Source of the DNA: Pseudomonas sp. FP1742
GTDB taxonomy: Bacteria; Pseudomonadota; Gammaproteobacteria; Pseudomonadales; Pseudomonadaceae
Reading direction: 5' to 3'
Assembly (NCBI RefSeq): GCF_030687145.1
Contig: NZ_CP117460.1
Coordinates: forward strand, 4,216,001-4,280,000
DNA: 64,000 nt
Position 1 is the stretch's first letter; the number at the start of each line of letters is the position of its first letter. The notes below the pieces were generated by a model, which saw only the letters and a program-made list of their open reading frames with translations, was not told where the DNA came from and made no database searches. Shown here piece after piece: positions 1-8,526 of the stretch. Made by a program: the position numbers and the translations under genes.

Positions 1-79
1 GAACCCCATCGACCTCGATGTACTGGTTATCGAGGAATTTCACCAGGGCCTGGGCCATGGTCAGTCTTGTTGTGGTCAT
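1..79 (-). CDS. iolD: IolD, trihydroxycyclohexane-dione hydrolase (N-terminal fragment)
   Basis: Only the first 26 codons lie in the window; the gene continues off the left edge. The visible N-terminus begins MTTTRLTMAQALVKFLDNQY, which matches the start of the ThDP-dependent 3D-(3,5/4)-trihydroxycyclohexane-1,2-dione hydrolase that opens the inositol-derived ring. It is the last visible gene of the minus-strand iol run, downstream of iolI and separated from it by a REP pair. The identification rests on a short stretch plus context. Confidence 0.8.
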   Translation of the reverse strand, partial: MTTTRLTMAQALVKFLDNQYIEVDGV

Positions 80-113
80 GCTTGCACCTTTTTGTGAATG
101 CAAATCCGATCAA

Positions 114-203
114 TGTGGGAGCGGGCTTGCTCGCGAAGGCGGTGTGTCAGGCAACTTCAATGTTGAATGCGCCGCCGTTTTCGCGAGCAAGCCCGCTCCC
201 ACA
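114..203. repeat. REP inverted pair between iolI and iolD
   Basis: A copy of TGTGGGAGCGGGCTTGCTCG is followed about 45 bp later by its inverted partner, ending GCAAGCCCGCTCCCACA. This is the standard two-REP (BIME-like) arrangement of fluorescent pseudomonads. It lies inside the iol transcript, so the RNA could form a long hairpin between the iolI and iolD reading frames. Confidence 0.9.
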
Positions 204-231
204 GTTGATCTCCATCAGTTCAAAAGCAGTA

Positions 232-1053
232 TCAGGCCAGGGACTTTTGCAGGTGATCCATGCTCGCGCCGATCGCCGTCTGGATATCCGCCAGGCCATG
301 GACGCTGTCGGCAAACGGTTCGAACGACAGGTAACCGCTGTAGCCGCTACTGAGCAAGGTGTCGATCTGCGCCGCATTACCGAGGATGTCGCCCTCGCCC
401 ACCAGCACCCGATGGCCGTCACGAATGGTCGCCAGCGGTGCCTCGGCATCTTCGACGCCGGAGATGTGCACCAGCCCGGTCAGCTCGGGGAAAAACTCAT
501 GTTCGTTGGCCAGGTGATGGTGAAAGGTGTCATGCACCAGACGGAACACATCCAGCCCACCGATGGCCTTGATCGCATCAACCGCCGTGCGTTTGCGCCG
601 CAGCGAACACTCTTCGAAACCCAGCGGTTCGATGAAGCCGAGAATGCCGTGATCGCGCAGGATCGGCGCCAGTTCACTCAACGCCGTGCGCAGGCCGGAC
701 GCACGCTGCGCTTCGGTTCGTGGATCGGCGCGGTCGTTCAATGGGCACATCACCAAGCCCCGTGCGCCACAATCACGGGCATAAGCGGCAAGCCTCAGGG
801 CGTGTGCGCGGCGCTCGTCATTCCAGACATCGAATGGATACAGCGCGTTGATCGACAGCACCGTGATGCCTTTGGCCGCGCACAGCTCACGGACGTTTTC
901 GGGTGCGGTACCGTCCTCGATCTCGACGCCTTTGAGGTCATTGCGAATCTCGATGGCATCGGCCTTGAGGGTCACCGCCAACTCGATGAACGCCGGCAGG
1001 GACAAACGTGGGGCGACCATACGGTTCAAGGCGAAACGCAGGGGTTTGCTCAT
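232..1053 (-). CDS. iolI: IolI-like inosose isomerase (TIM-barrel sugar isomerase)
   Basis: A 273-residue AP-endonuclease-2/xylose-isomerase-like TIM barrel. IolI interconverts 2-keto-myo-inositol and 1-keto-D-chiro-inositol, feeding other inositol isomers into the pathway. Visible metal-site-like residues include the acid in GFIEPLGFEE, the VHDTFHHH segment, HISGVED and the C-terminal SFEPF. I chose ATG 1053 (MSKPLRFALN) because GGAGAA lies about 10 nt upstream; an in-frame start 21 nt earlier would include that ribosome site. It sits between iolA and iolD. The fold is certain; the exact substrate is inferred from the cluster. Confidence 0.8.
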   Translation of the reverse strand: MSKPLRFALNRMVAPRLSLPAFIELAVTLKADAIEIRNDLKGVEIEDGTAPENVRELCAAKGITVLSINALYPFDVWNDERRAHALRLAAYARDCGARGLVMCPLNDRADPRTEAQRASGLRTALSELAPILRDHGILGFIEPLGFEECSLRRKRTAVDAIKAIGGLDVFRLVHDTFHHHLANEHEFFPELTGLVHISGVEDAEAPLATIRDGHRVLVGEGDILGNAAQIDTLLSSGYSGYLSFEPFADSVHGLADIQTAIGASMDHLQKSLA

Positions 1054-1079
1054 TTTTTGTTGTTCTCCGCACAAGTGAG

Positions 1080-2582
1080 TTATTTGGCTGTCGGCATGCT
1101 GAATTCAGGGCCCTTGGCGATGCTGTCGGGCCAACGCTGCATCACGCTTTTGTAGCGGCTGTAGAAGCGAATGCCTTCTTCGCCATAAGCATGGTGATCA
1201 CCGAACAGCGAGCGCTTCCAGCCGCCGAACGAGTGCCAGGCCATGGGCACCGGAATCGGTACGTTGATGCCGACCATGCCGACCTTGATGCTGCGGGCAA
1301 ACGAGCGGGCGATGCCGCCGTCGCTGGTGAAACACGATACGCCGTTGCCGAATTCATGGGCGTTGATCAGCGCCACGGCGCTGGCGAAATCCGGCACGCG
1401 CACAATGCCCAGCACCGGGCCGAAGATCTCTTGCTGGTAGATGCTCATCTCGGTCGTGACCTTGTCGAACAGCGTCGCGCCAACGAAGAAACCGTTCTCG
1501 GCGCCTGGCACCTTGAAGTTGCGCCCGTCGACAATCAGCTGCGCGCCCTGGGCCACGCCCTCGCCGATAAAACCCTCGACCTTGGCCTTGTGCTCGGCGG
1601 TCACCAGCGGCCCCATGTCGCTGTCGCCTTGCATGCCATTGCCGACTTTCAGTTGATCGATGCGTGGCAGCAGTTTGGCAATCAATTGGTCGCCAACGTC
1701 ACCGACCGCCACGGCAATCGAAATCGCCATGCAGCGCTCACCGGCCGAGCCGTACGCCGCGCCGATCAGCGCATCCGCCGCCTGGTCCAGATCGGCATCG
1801 GGCATGACGATCATGTGGTTCTTCGCCCCGCCCAGCGCCTGTACGCGTTTGCCGCGCGAGGTCGCTTGCTGGTGGATGTACTCGGCAATCGGCGTCGAGC
1901 CGACAAAGGAAATCGCCTCGATGTCCGGGTGTTGCAGCAAGGCGTCGACTGCCGCCTTGTCGCCCTGGACCACGTTGAACACACCGTCCGGCAAGCCGGC
2001 TTCGGTGAGTAAGCGGGCCATCAGCAAACTGGCGGAAGGATCACGCTCGGACGGTTTGAGAATGAAGCAGTTACCGGTGACCAGCGCCAGCGGGATCATC
2101 CACAGCGGCACCATCACCGGGAAGTTGAACGGCGTAACGCCCGCGCAGACGCCCAATGGCTGGCGCAGGTTCCAGTTGTCGATGCCACCGCCGATGTTGT
2201 CGCTGAAATCGGTTTTCAGCAGGTTCGGCGCACCGCAGGCGTATTCGACGATTTCGATACCACGGGTCACTTCGCCCTTGGCGTCGGAGAACACCTTGCC
2301 GTGTTCGCGGCTGATGATTTCGGCCAGTTCGTTGTGATGGCGGTCGAGCAATTCCTTGAACTTGAACATCACCCGCGAACGGCGCAGGGAAGATTGCTCG
2401 GACCAGGCCGGGAACGCCTTCATGGCCGAAGCGACGGCCTCATCCACGGTCTTCTGGCTGGCCAGCCCGACCCGCGCCTGAACGCTGCCGGTGGCCGGAT
2501 TGAAGACATTGCTGAACCGCTCGCTGCCGCTGTCCTGCACCTGACCGTCGATGTAATGGCCTATGACCGGGGCGTCGCTCAT
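1080..2582 (-). CDS. iolA: methylmalonate-semialdehyde dehydrogenase (CoA-acylating)
   Basis: A 500-residue aldehyde dehydrogenase of the MmsA/IolA family. It converts malonate semialdehyde, the last inositol intermediate, to acetyl-CoA, CO2 and NADH, and acts likewise on methylmalonate semialdehyde. The catalytic cysteine is C284 in GSAGERCMA. The oxyanion-hole asparagine is N153 in TPFNFP, and [12 protein letters not shown] belongs to the NAD fold. Length is normal for the family. It lies between iolB and iolI, with about 30 bp to each neighbour, so it is the pathway copy (iolA), although mmsA would be an equally valid name. Confidence 0.93.
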   Translation of the reverse strand: MSDAPVIGHYIDGQVQDSGSERFSNVFNPATGSVQARVGLASQKTVDEAVASAMKAFPAWSEQSSLRRSRVMFKFKELLDRHHNELAEIISREHGKVFSDAKGEVTRGIEIVEYACGAPNLLKTDFSDNIGGGIDNWNLRQPLGVCAGVTPFNFPVMVPLWMIPLALVTGNCFILKPSERDPSASLLMARLLTEAGLPDGVFNVVQGDKAAVDALLQHPDIEAISFVGSTPIAEYIHQQATSRGKRVQALGGAKNHMIVMPDADLDQAADALIGAAYGSAGERCMAISIAVAVGDVGDQLIAKLLPRIDQLKVGNGMQGDSDMGPLVTAEHKAKVEGFIGEGVAQGAQLIVDGRNFKVPGAENGFFVGATLFDKVTTEMSIYQQEIFGPVLGIVRVPDFASAVALINAHEFGNGVSCFTSDGGIARSFARSIKVGMVGINVPIPVPMAWHSFGGWKRSLFGDHHAYGEEGIRFYSRYKSVMQRWPDSIAKGPEFSMPTAK

Positions 2583-2612
2583 TGTTCTTGTTCTCCCTTT
2601 GAATGTTGGAAT

Positions 2613-3422
2613 TTAGAGATCCAGTAGCCAGCTGTGCTGCGGATCGTTATGGAACTGCCAGACGCGTTTCGGGCCGGCCATCACGTTCAGGTAATACGAC
2701 TCATAGCCGTAGGGCACGCTGACCGGGTGATAACCCTTGGGCACCACCACCAGGTCACTGTTTTCCACGGCCATGGCCTGATCGATACTGCGATCGTCGG
2801 TGTAGACCCGCTGGAACACGAAGCCCTGGGGCGGGTTGATCTGGTGGTAATAGGTTTCTTCGAGAAAGCTCTGGTGCGGCAGATCGTCGGTGTCGTGCTT
2901 GTGTGGCGGGTAGCTCGATGAATGCCCGGACGGCGTACGCACTTCCACCACCAGCAGCGAATGGGCCGGTTCGGTGTCCGGCAGGATGTCGCAGACATAA
3001 CGGGTGTTGGCCCCCTTGCCGCGCACGCTGCGTTTCATGCTGTCGGGTTTGATCAACCGTGGGCCGAGGTTTTCGGCGGTGGAACCGGGGGCCGCGCACA
3101 CGGCGATTTGCACGTCGCTCAACGCCACCACCTGGGCCTGGCTGCCGGGTGGCAAATAGGCCGCGAACGGTGATTTGTCTTCGAACACCGACTGGCGATC
3201 GCCGATGTTGTCCCAGTCGAACGCGCCCTGCCCCGGCGCCTCACCCTTGATCCCGACCCGACCGCTGAGCAGCACCAGGCACAATTCCTTGTCACCCGCG
3301 CTGACCGGCAGGGTTTCGCCGAGGCTCAGGCGGTAAGCGGCAAAGCCGACGTATTCCAGCTCACCCTGCCCCAGCTCGACCATGGTCCGGCCACGGGCAT
3401 TGCTTTTGACCAGCAGGCTCAT
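2613..3422 (-). CDS. iolB: 5-deoxy-glucuronate isomerase
   Basis: A 269-residue bicupin. IolB isomerises 5-deoxy-D-glucuronate to 5-dehydro-2-deoxy-D-gluconate. The metal-binding segment is visible as PPHKHDT followed by FLEETYYHQ, and a later cupin stretch runs VVVPKGYHPVSVPYGYE. The start at 3422 (MSLLVKSNARG) gives the usual family length and overlaps the iolE stop as ATGA, indicating translational coupling. An open frame 72 codons longer runs back inside iolE and is not the true start. Confidence 0.93.
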   Translation of the reverse strand: MSLLVKSNARGRTMVELGQGELEYVGFAAYRLSLGETLPVSAGDKELCLVLLSGRVGIKGEAPGQGAFDWDNIGDRQSVFEDKSPFAAYLPPGSQAQVVALSDVQIAVCAAPGSTAENLGPRLIKPDSMKRSVRGKGANTRYVCDILPDTEPAHSLLVVEVRTPSGHSSSYPPHKHDTDDLPHQSFLEETYYHQINPPQGFVFQRVYTDDRSIDQAMAVENSDLVVVPKGYHPVSVPYGYESYYLNVMAGPKRVWQFHNDPQHSWLLDL

Positions 3423-4312
3423 TGCGCGGTCCTCTCGTCGAGTAAGGCACGCAGGGTGTCGTAGCCTTTTTTGGCGTAGACGTAACTCGGTGCCACCGCC
3501 GGATCCTGCTCGGCTTCCACCACCAGCCAGCCGTGGTAATCGGCGCCCAGCAATACGTCGAGCAAGGCACCGAAGTCGATGTCGCCATCGCCGGGCACGG
3601 TGAACGTGCCGTTGATGATGCAATCGGGGAAGCTCCACAGGTTATTGCGCGCCAGTTGCACCACCGGTTTGCGCACATCCTTGAAATGCACGTGGCAGAC
3701 TCGCTCGATGTGTTTGCGCAGCACCTGCAACGGTTCGCCGCCCCCCATATAGCAGTGGCCCGAATCGAACAGCAGGCCGACTTCGCTGCCGGTCAGCGCC
3801 ATCAATTTGTCGATATCCGCCGGAGATTCGACGTAGGCGCCCATGTGATGGTGATAGGCCAGACGCACGCCCTGGGACAGGGTGAAACGCGCCAGTTCGG
3901 TGAGTTTGTCGGCGTATTCTTGCCAGGCCTGCTCGGTGTGGAAACGCGGGCGCTCGACCAGTGGAATGCGCTGGCCTTGAATGGAGTCGGCGACTTCGCC
4001 ATAGACCAGCACCGTGGCGCCGTTCTTCGCCAGCAGCTCGACATGGCTGCCAATGGCGTCGATTTCCTCGGCCACCGAGCGGCGGGCCAGACGACTGGAA
4101 TACCAGCCAGACACCAACGCCAGGTCATAGGGGCGCAGCACATCGCCGACGCCCTTGGCATCCTTGGGGAACTTGCCGTTGAGTTCGAAGCCTTCGTAGC
4201 CAATGTCCTTGCCTTCACTGAGGGCGGTGCTCAACGGCGTCTCGCCACCGAGGGACGGCAGGTCGTCGTTGCTCCAGGAGATCGGGTTGATGCCAATTCG
4301 GATAGCGGGCAT
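3419..4312 (-). CDS. iolE: myo-inosose-2 dehydratase
   Basis: A 297-residue TIM-barrel protein. IolE dehydrates 2-keto-myo-inositol to 3D-(3,5/4)-trihydroxycyclohexane-1,2-dione, the substrate of IolD. Recognisable segments are the N-terminal INPISWSNDD, the middle AYHHHMGAYVE, LLFDSGHCYMGGG and the C-terminal GWLVVEAEQDP, which carry the metal ligands in this family. ATG 4312 (MPAIRIGINP) is chosen; a longer frame upstream only translates the REP pair. It couples to iolB by a 4-bp overlap. Confidence 0.93.
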   Translation of the reverse strand: MPAIRIGINPISWSNDDLPSLGGETPLSTALSEGKDIGYEGFELNGKFPKDAKGVGDVLRPYDLALVSGWYSSRLARRSVAEEIDAIGSHVELLAKNGATVLVYGEVADSIQGQRIPLVERPRFHTEQAWQEYADKLTELARFTLSQGVRLAYHHHMGAYVESPADIDKLMALTGSEVGLLFDSGHCYMGGGEPLQVLRKHIERVCHVHFKDVRKPVVQLARNNLWSFPDCIINGTFTVPGDGDIDFGALLDVLLGADYHGWLVVEAEQDPAVAPSYVYAKKGYDTLRALLDERTAQ

Positions 4313-4364
4313 GGCTGCACCTTTTATTGTTTTACACAAATCAGTAAGAACGACGCTGAACCCT

Positions 4365-4454
4365 TGTGGGAGCGGGCTTGCTCGCGAAAGCGGTGTATCA
4401 AACGGCATTAATGTTGACTGTGCCGCCGTCTTCGCGAGCAAGCCCGCTCCCACA
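4365..4454. repeat. REP inverted pair between iolC and iolE
   Basis: A forward REP and its inverted partner enclose about 45 bp. It lies inside the iol operon directly after iolC, where a strong RNA hairpin could protect or attenuate part of the transcript. Confidence 0.9.
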
Positions 4455-4471
4455 GGTATTGCGGTGTTCAA

Positions 4472-6409
4472 TCAAGCGCGGGCCGTGCGCCAGGCATCGA
4501 TCAGTTCGACGAAGGTGCCCTGCACCTGGCGGATCAGCGCTTCGTCATCGATTTCACCGGCCAGCCACGCGCGGCTCGGTTCCTGGAAGATCGTCCGGCC
4601 CACGGCGAAACCACGGCAGGTCTGGCTCTGGCTGGCCTGTTGAAACCCTTCGGCCAAGGTCGCCGCCGGGGCATTCAGGCCCAGCAGCACCACGCCACGG
4701 CAATACGGGTCGCGTTCCTGGATCAGCTCGTCGAGTTGTTTCCACTCCTCGGCGCTTTGCGCTTCGATCTTCCACCACGCCGGGTAGATGCCCAAGTTGT
4801 AGAGGCGTTTGAGGGCGCGATAGAGCACGTCTGGATGCGGTGATGGGTGATCCTTGGGTGGAATGATCTCCAGCAGCAACTCGTGCCCGCTGACTTGCGA
4901 GGCCTGATACAGGCCCTTGATCTGCGCCTCCTGCTCCAGACGCAGCAGCGGCTCGTCGTCGGGATGGAATTGCACCAGGCATTTGATGATCTGTTCTTGC
5001 GGCCAGGCGATCAGGTTGCTGCCGATCGAACGCCCGTGTTCGAACGCCAATGGCCGCGAACCCTGCACTTCCACCGGCCGTGCCACCCACCAGCCACGAC
5101 CGGTGGCGGCGTTCAGCGAGTCCTGGCCGAAACGTTGATCGGCCAGCAAGCCGACATCGGCGTCGACGCCCTGCTCACGCAAATCCGCCTCGACCCGTTC
5201 CACGGCTTTGATAAAGAGTTGTTTGAGTTCGCAGATAGCGTTCAGGTCGCGCCCGCCCTTGTGGGCCAGCTCCACCAGCTGCCCGCGATGATCGAAGGCG
5301 AAAATGAACAGTTGCTTCCATTGTTTGCGCGGCACGCTGACCTGATGCAGACGCTGCAATATCACGTCCTGATCCGGCCGGGTGATCGGCACCGGGCTGT
5401 TGAACAGGTAATCGAGTTCGGCGCGGGTCGGCATCGCCGGGGCGCAGGCATGGCGCGACACCACCAGACCGCCGCAGGCATTGGCCAACTGGCAGCAGCG
5501 CTCGTCGCTGGCGTCCTCCAGCCAGCCACTGAGGAAGCCCGACATGAAGGCATCGCCGGCCCCCAGCACATTCAGCACTTCGACGCGCACACCGGGATAG
5601 ATCGCGCCGTCTTCGAGACACGCCGGGATCGCCCCGTGAATCACCGTGCAACCTTGCGGGCCGAGCTTGACCACCAACGTCGCCGCGCTCAGGCGCCGGA
5701 CATTGCGCAGCGCGGTGAGCAGATCCTCGGAACCGCCGGCGATCAGGAACTCTTCTTCAGTGCCGACGATCAGGTCGAAACGCGGGAGGATTTTCTGCAC
5801 GTGCTGGCTGACGTTCTGGTCGGCGACGAAACGGGTTTCGCCGTCCGCCTTGCCGGCCAGGCCCCAGAGCACCGGGCGGTAGTCGATGTCCAGCACCCGT
5901 TTGACATTGTGCTTTTCGGCGTAGTCCAGCGCCTGAATGCTCGCCTTGTAGACGCCGTCGGTGGAGAAATGGGTGCCGGTGATCAGCAGGGCTTTGCTGG
6001 AAGCGATAAAGGCTTCGCTGATGTCTTCGGCGCGCAACGCCATGTCGGCGCAGTTTTCGCGGTAGAACACCAGGGGAAAGGTTTCGCGATCCTTGAGGCC
6101 CAGCAGGACCATGGCGGTCAGGCGTTCCGGATCGACCTTGATGCCGCTGACGTCGCAGCCTTCACGGACCAGGGATTCAACGAGGAAACGGCCCATGTGG
6201 TCGTCCCCTACCCGGCTCAACATCGCCGACTTCAGCCCCAGCCGCGCGGTGCCGAAGGCGATGTTGGCGGACGAACCGCCCAGGTACTTGGCGAAGCTGC
6301 TCACATCCTCCAGCCGCGCCCCGACTTGCTGCGCGTAGAGGTCGACGCCAAGGCGCCCGAGGCAAATCAGATCCAATTGACGCCCACTGGCAAAACGAGT
6401 CTGGCCCAT
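4472..6409 (-). CDS. iolC: bifunctional 5-dehydro-2-deoxygluconokinase / aldolase-like IolC
   Basis: A 645-residue two-domain protein. Residues about 10-330 form a PfkB-type sugar kinase: N-terminal GRLGVDLYAQQ, the KYLGGSSANIAFGTARLG substrate region, and the signature NVLGAGDAFMSGF with the catalytic Asp. Residues about 345-640 are a DUF2090 domain (FIFAFDHRGQ), expected to act as the 2-deoxy-5-keto-gluconate-6-phosphate aldolase (IolJ role). So one protein phosphorylates DKG and probably cleaves the product to DHAP and malonate semialdehyde. It is the first gene of the operon, with a GGAG site upstream and a promoter facing iolR. The aldolase role is inferred from the family. Confidence 0.92.
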   Translation of the reverse strand: MGQTRFASGRQLDLICLGRLGVDLYAQQVGARLEDVSSFAKYLGGSSANIAFGTARLGLKSAMLSRVGDDHMGRFLVESLVREGCDVSGIKVDPERLTAMVLLGLKDRETFPLVFYRENCADMALRAEDISEAFIASSKALLITGTHFSTDGVYKASIQALDYAEKHNVKRVLDIDYRPVLWGLAGKADGETRFVADQNVSQHVQKILPRFDLIVGTEEEFLIAGGSEDLLTALRNVRRLSAATLVVKLGPQGCTVIHGAIPACLEDGAIYPGVRVEVLNVLGAGDAFMSGFLSGWLEDASDERCCQLANACGGLVVSRHACAPAMPTRAELDYLFNSPVPITRPDQDVILQRLHQVSVPRKQWKQLFIFAFDHRGQLVELAHKGGRDLNAICELKQLFIKAVERVEADLREQGVDADVGLLADQRFGQDSLNAATGRGWWVARPVEVQGSRPLAFEHGRSIGSNLIAWPQEQIIKCLVQFHPDDEPLLRLEQEAQIKGLYQASQVSGHELLLEIIPPKDHPSPHPDVLYRALKRLYNLGIYPAWWKIEAQSAEEWKQLDELIQERDPYCRGVVLLGLNAPAATLAEGFQQASQSQTCRGFAVGRTIFQEPSRAWLAGEIDDEALIRQVQGTFVELIDAWRTARA

Positions 6410-6720
6410 GCTGGCTCCTGTTATTTTTATCAGCCTGCGTTCGGGGCGATGAAGGCGCCGAACACTCTTGGTGGATGCAGACTAAAACGACCGGGACCGA
6501 ACAATCAATAATTATTCTATATATTTTTTACGTGGAATATTTTTTCCAATAAACTTTGATACAAGCGTTCCAGACACCGTGCATCGTTTCAGCAAGCTCC
6601 AAGCCGGTTGCAAGCTCAAGATTTTATTCCGGCCTACCCTGTAGACTGCGCACAGCCAACCTATTGTCAGGGGGTGACGAGAACCGTCATCTCTATAAGA
6701 ACAAGCCAGAAGGATTTCTT
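6410..6720. promoter_or_regulatory. iolC-iolR divergent promoter region
   Basis: A 311-bp gap between the divergent iolC operon and iolR. Its centre (about 6500-6560) is strikingly AT-rich compared with the surrounding coding DNA and contains the dyad described separately at 6534-6547. An AAGGA ribosome site lies 8-12 nt before iolR. I do not assign exact -35/-10 boxes. Confidence 0.55.
6534..6547. promoter_or_regulatory. candidate IolR operator, GGAA-N6-TTCC
   Basis: The sequence GGAATATTTTTTCC has exactly the GGAA-N6-TTCC form reported for RpiR-type IolR regulators of inositol genes in alphaproteobacteria such as Sinorhizobium. It sits in the AT-rich centre of the iolC-iolR intergenic region. 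Binding in Pseudomonas is inferred. Confidence 0.55.
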
Positions 6721-7641
6721 ATGTCCCGCACCGATCAGCCGGCTACGACCGAGAGCTCGCCCGCCAGCGATCTCGCCAGCCCTCCGATCAATGCCGAGCG
6801 TCTGTTGCAGCTGATCACCGAGGAATACGAAAGCCTGCCGCGCCAGCTCAAACGCATCGCCAGCTATATGAGCCAGCAGAGCGACCGGATCATGGTCGAC
6901 CGCATCAGCGACATCGCCCGCGAATGCGAAGTGCACCCGTCGGCCATCGTGCGCTTTTCCCAGCGCTTCGGCTTCAGCGGGTTCAGTGAAATGCAGGCGC
7001 TGTTTCGCGAGGCCTACACCCACAAGACCACGCCGGTGCAGAACTACCAGCAACGCATCCGCAGCATGATCGCCAACAAGTCGCAGAAGGCCAGCGGCGG
7101 CGACCTGGCGCGCGAATGCATCAACGCCACCCTGTCGGGCATCGAGCGATTGGGGCTGGAACTCGATGACCAGGCCTTCGACAAGGCCGTGGACCTGGTG
7201 GTGAATGCCGACAACATCTACGTGGTCGGGGTGCGTCGCTCGTTCGCGGTGGCCGATTACCTGGTCTACAACCTGCAACACACCAACAAGCGCATCCACC
7301 TGGTGTCGGGCCTTGGCGGCAGTTACCGCGAGCAGATGCGCAGCGTGCGCGCCAATGACCTGGTGATCGCCATCAGCTTCACGCCTTACGGCAAGGAAAC
7401 CCAGCACTGCCTTCGCATCGCCCAGCACCATCAGGCGAAAACCCTGATCATCACCGACAGCAACCTCTCGCCGTTGGCCAAGCGCGCCAACACCGTGCTG
7501 TTGGTCAACGAGGGCAGCTCATTTGCCTTCCGCTCGTTGAGTGCGACCTTGTGCCTGTGCCAGGCGCTGTTCATCGCCGTGGCTTATCGACTGGAATTGA
7601 AGGTCGATGAGATTCATGAGCAGGCAGGCTTTGAGGATTAG
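6721..7641 (+). CDS. iolR: RpiR-family regulator of inositol genes
   Basis: A 306-residue MurR/RpiR regulator. Residues about 25-105 form the HTH_6 domain (SDIARECEVHPSAIVRFSQR). Residues about 140-270 form a SIS sugar-phosphate-binding domain (IYVVGVRRSFAVADYL, VIAISFTPYGKETQ). It is probably a repressor of iolC-iolD that responds to a phosphorylated inositol intermediate. I start it at ATG 6721 because AAGGATTTCTT precedes it; an upstream in-frame extension lacks family similarity and runs into the promoter. It is divergent from iolC. Confidence 0.88.
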   Translation: MSRTDQPATTESSPASDLASPPINAERLLQLITEEYESLPRQLKRIASYMSQQSDRIMVDRISDIARECEVHPSAIVRFSQRFGFSGFSEMQALFREAYTHKTTPVQNYQQRIRSMIANKSQKASGGDLARECINATLSGIERLGLELDDQAFDKAVDLVVNADNIYVVGVRRSFAVADYLVYNLQHTNKRIHLVSGLGGSYREQMRSVRANDLVIAISFTPYGKETQHCLRIAQHHQAKTLIITDSNLSPLAKRANTVLLVNEGSSFAFRSLSATLCLCQALFIAVAYRLELKVDEIHEQAGFED

Positions 7642-7750
7642 CCTTCGAGGATGAACAATAGGCCTGAGGATTAGCGCGAAACCGCTTGCAGGTCGCTGAA
7701 CCTCGGCTAAGGTTGTCCCTCCCCAAGGACCGTCTGTAAGGAGAGGCTCA

Positions 7751-8362
7751 ATGAAACTGATCGGCATGCTGGATTCGCCCTACGTGCGACGCGTCGCCAT
7801 TTCCGCCAAATGCCTGGGCATCCCGCTGGAACACGCGTCGGTTTCAGTGTTCAGGAACTTCGAGCAGTTCCAGCAGATCAACCCGGTGGTGAAGGCACCG
7901 ACCCTGGTGCTGGATGACGGTGAGGTGTTGATGGATTCAACGCTGATCATCGATTACCTCGAAGCCCTGGCCGCGCCGGGTAAAAGCCTGATATCCGACA
8001 ATCCAGACCGACGCCTGCACTCGCTGCGACTGATCGGCCTGGCATTGGCGGCGTGCGAGAAGTCGGTGCAGCTTTACTACGAACGCAACCTGCGGCCAGC
8101 GGAGATTCAGTACAGCCCTTGGGTGGAACGGGTCGAGGGGCAATTGGCGGCGGCGTATTCGGCGCTGGAGCGGGAGCTGGAGAAACAGCCGCTGAAGACC
8201 GACGGTTCGATTGCGCAGGACGGAATTACCCTGGCGGTGGCCTGGAGTTTTACCAACCTGGTGGTGCCGGATCAGGTGGAGGCCAAGCAGTTTCCGCGAA
8301 TCAGCGCGTTCACGGCGTATGCCGAGGGGCTTGAGGTGTTTGTCGATACACCGATCGAGTAG
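7751..8362 (+). CDS. glutathione S-transferase-like protein
   Basis: A 203-residue GST-fold protein. The N-terminal thioredoxin-like domain (about 1-80) begins MKLIGMLDSPYVRRVAISAK, has the cis-Pro region VVKAPTLVLDDG, and then the glutathione-binding LMDSTLIIDYLE. An all-helical C-terminal domain follows. AAGGAGAGG is an excellent ribosome site 6 nt before ATG. It stands alone after iolR in the same direction. The substrate is unknown; a detoxification role is only the family default. Confidence 0.82.
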   Translation: MKLIGMLDSPYVRRVAISAKCLGIPLEHASVSVFRNFEQFQQINPVVKAPTLVLDDGEVLMDSTLIIDYLEALAAPGKSLISDNPDRRLHSLRLIGLALAACEKSVQLYYERNLRPAEIQYSPWVERVEGQLAAAYSALERELEKQPLKTDGSIAQDGITLAVAWSFTNLVVPDQVEAKQFPRISAFTAYAEGLEVFVDTPIE

Positions 8363-8396
8363 GCAGTACGCCGGAAGATAAAACACCACAAATCCC

Positions 8397-8486
8397 TGTG
8401 GGAGCGGGCTTGCTCGCGAAGGCGGAGTGTCAGTCGAGATCATCGTCGTCTGATACACCGCTTTCGCGAGCAAGCCCGCTCCCACA
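8397..8486. repeat. REP inverted pair
   Basis: Forward and inverted REP copies with the usual spacing. They fill the gap between the convergent GST gene and the carboxypeptidase gene, and may act as a bidirectional transcript boundary. Confidence 0.9.
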
Positions 8487-8526
8487 GGTTGTGCACCTTA
8501 GCTGTCTGGCGGTTGAGTCTGGTCGA

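Noticed and set aside
67..1155. Long plus-strand open frame opposite iolI (362 codons)
   Set aside because: It is antisense to a clear TIM-barrel gene, has no recognisable domain, and such frames are usual opposite GC-rich Pseudomonas genes.
3419..4471. Longer IolE starting within the REP region
   Set aside because: The extra 53 residues read through the REP pair; ATG 4312 gives the normal IolE N-terminus.
4847..6511. Plus-strand open frame of 554 codons opposite iolC
   Set aside because: Antisense shadow of a well-recognised bifunctional protein; low-complexity composition and no ribosome site or motif.
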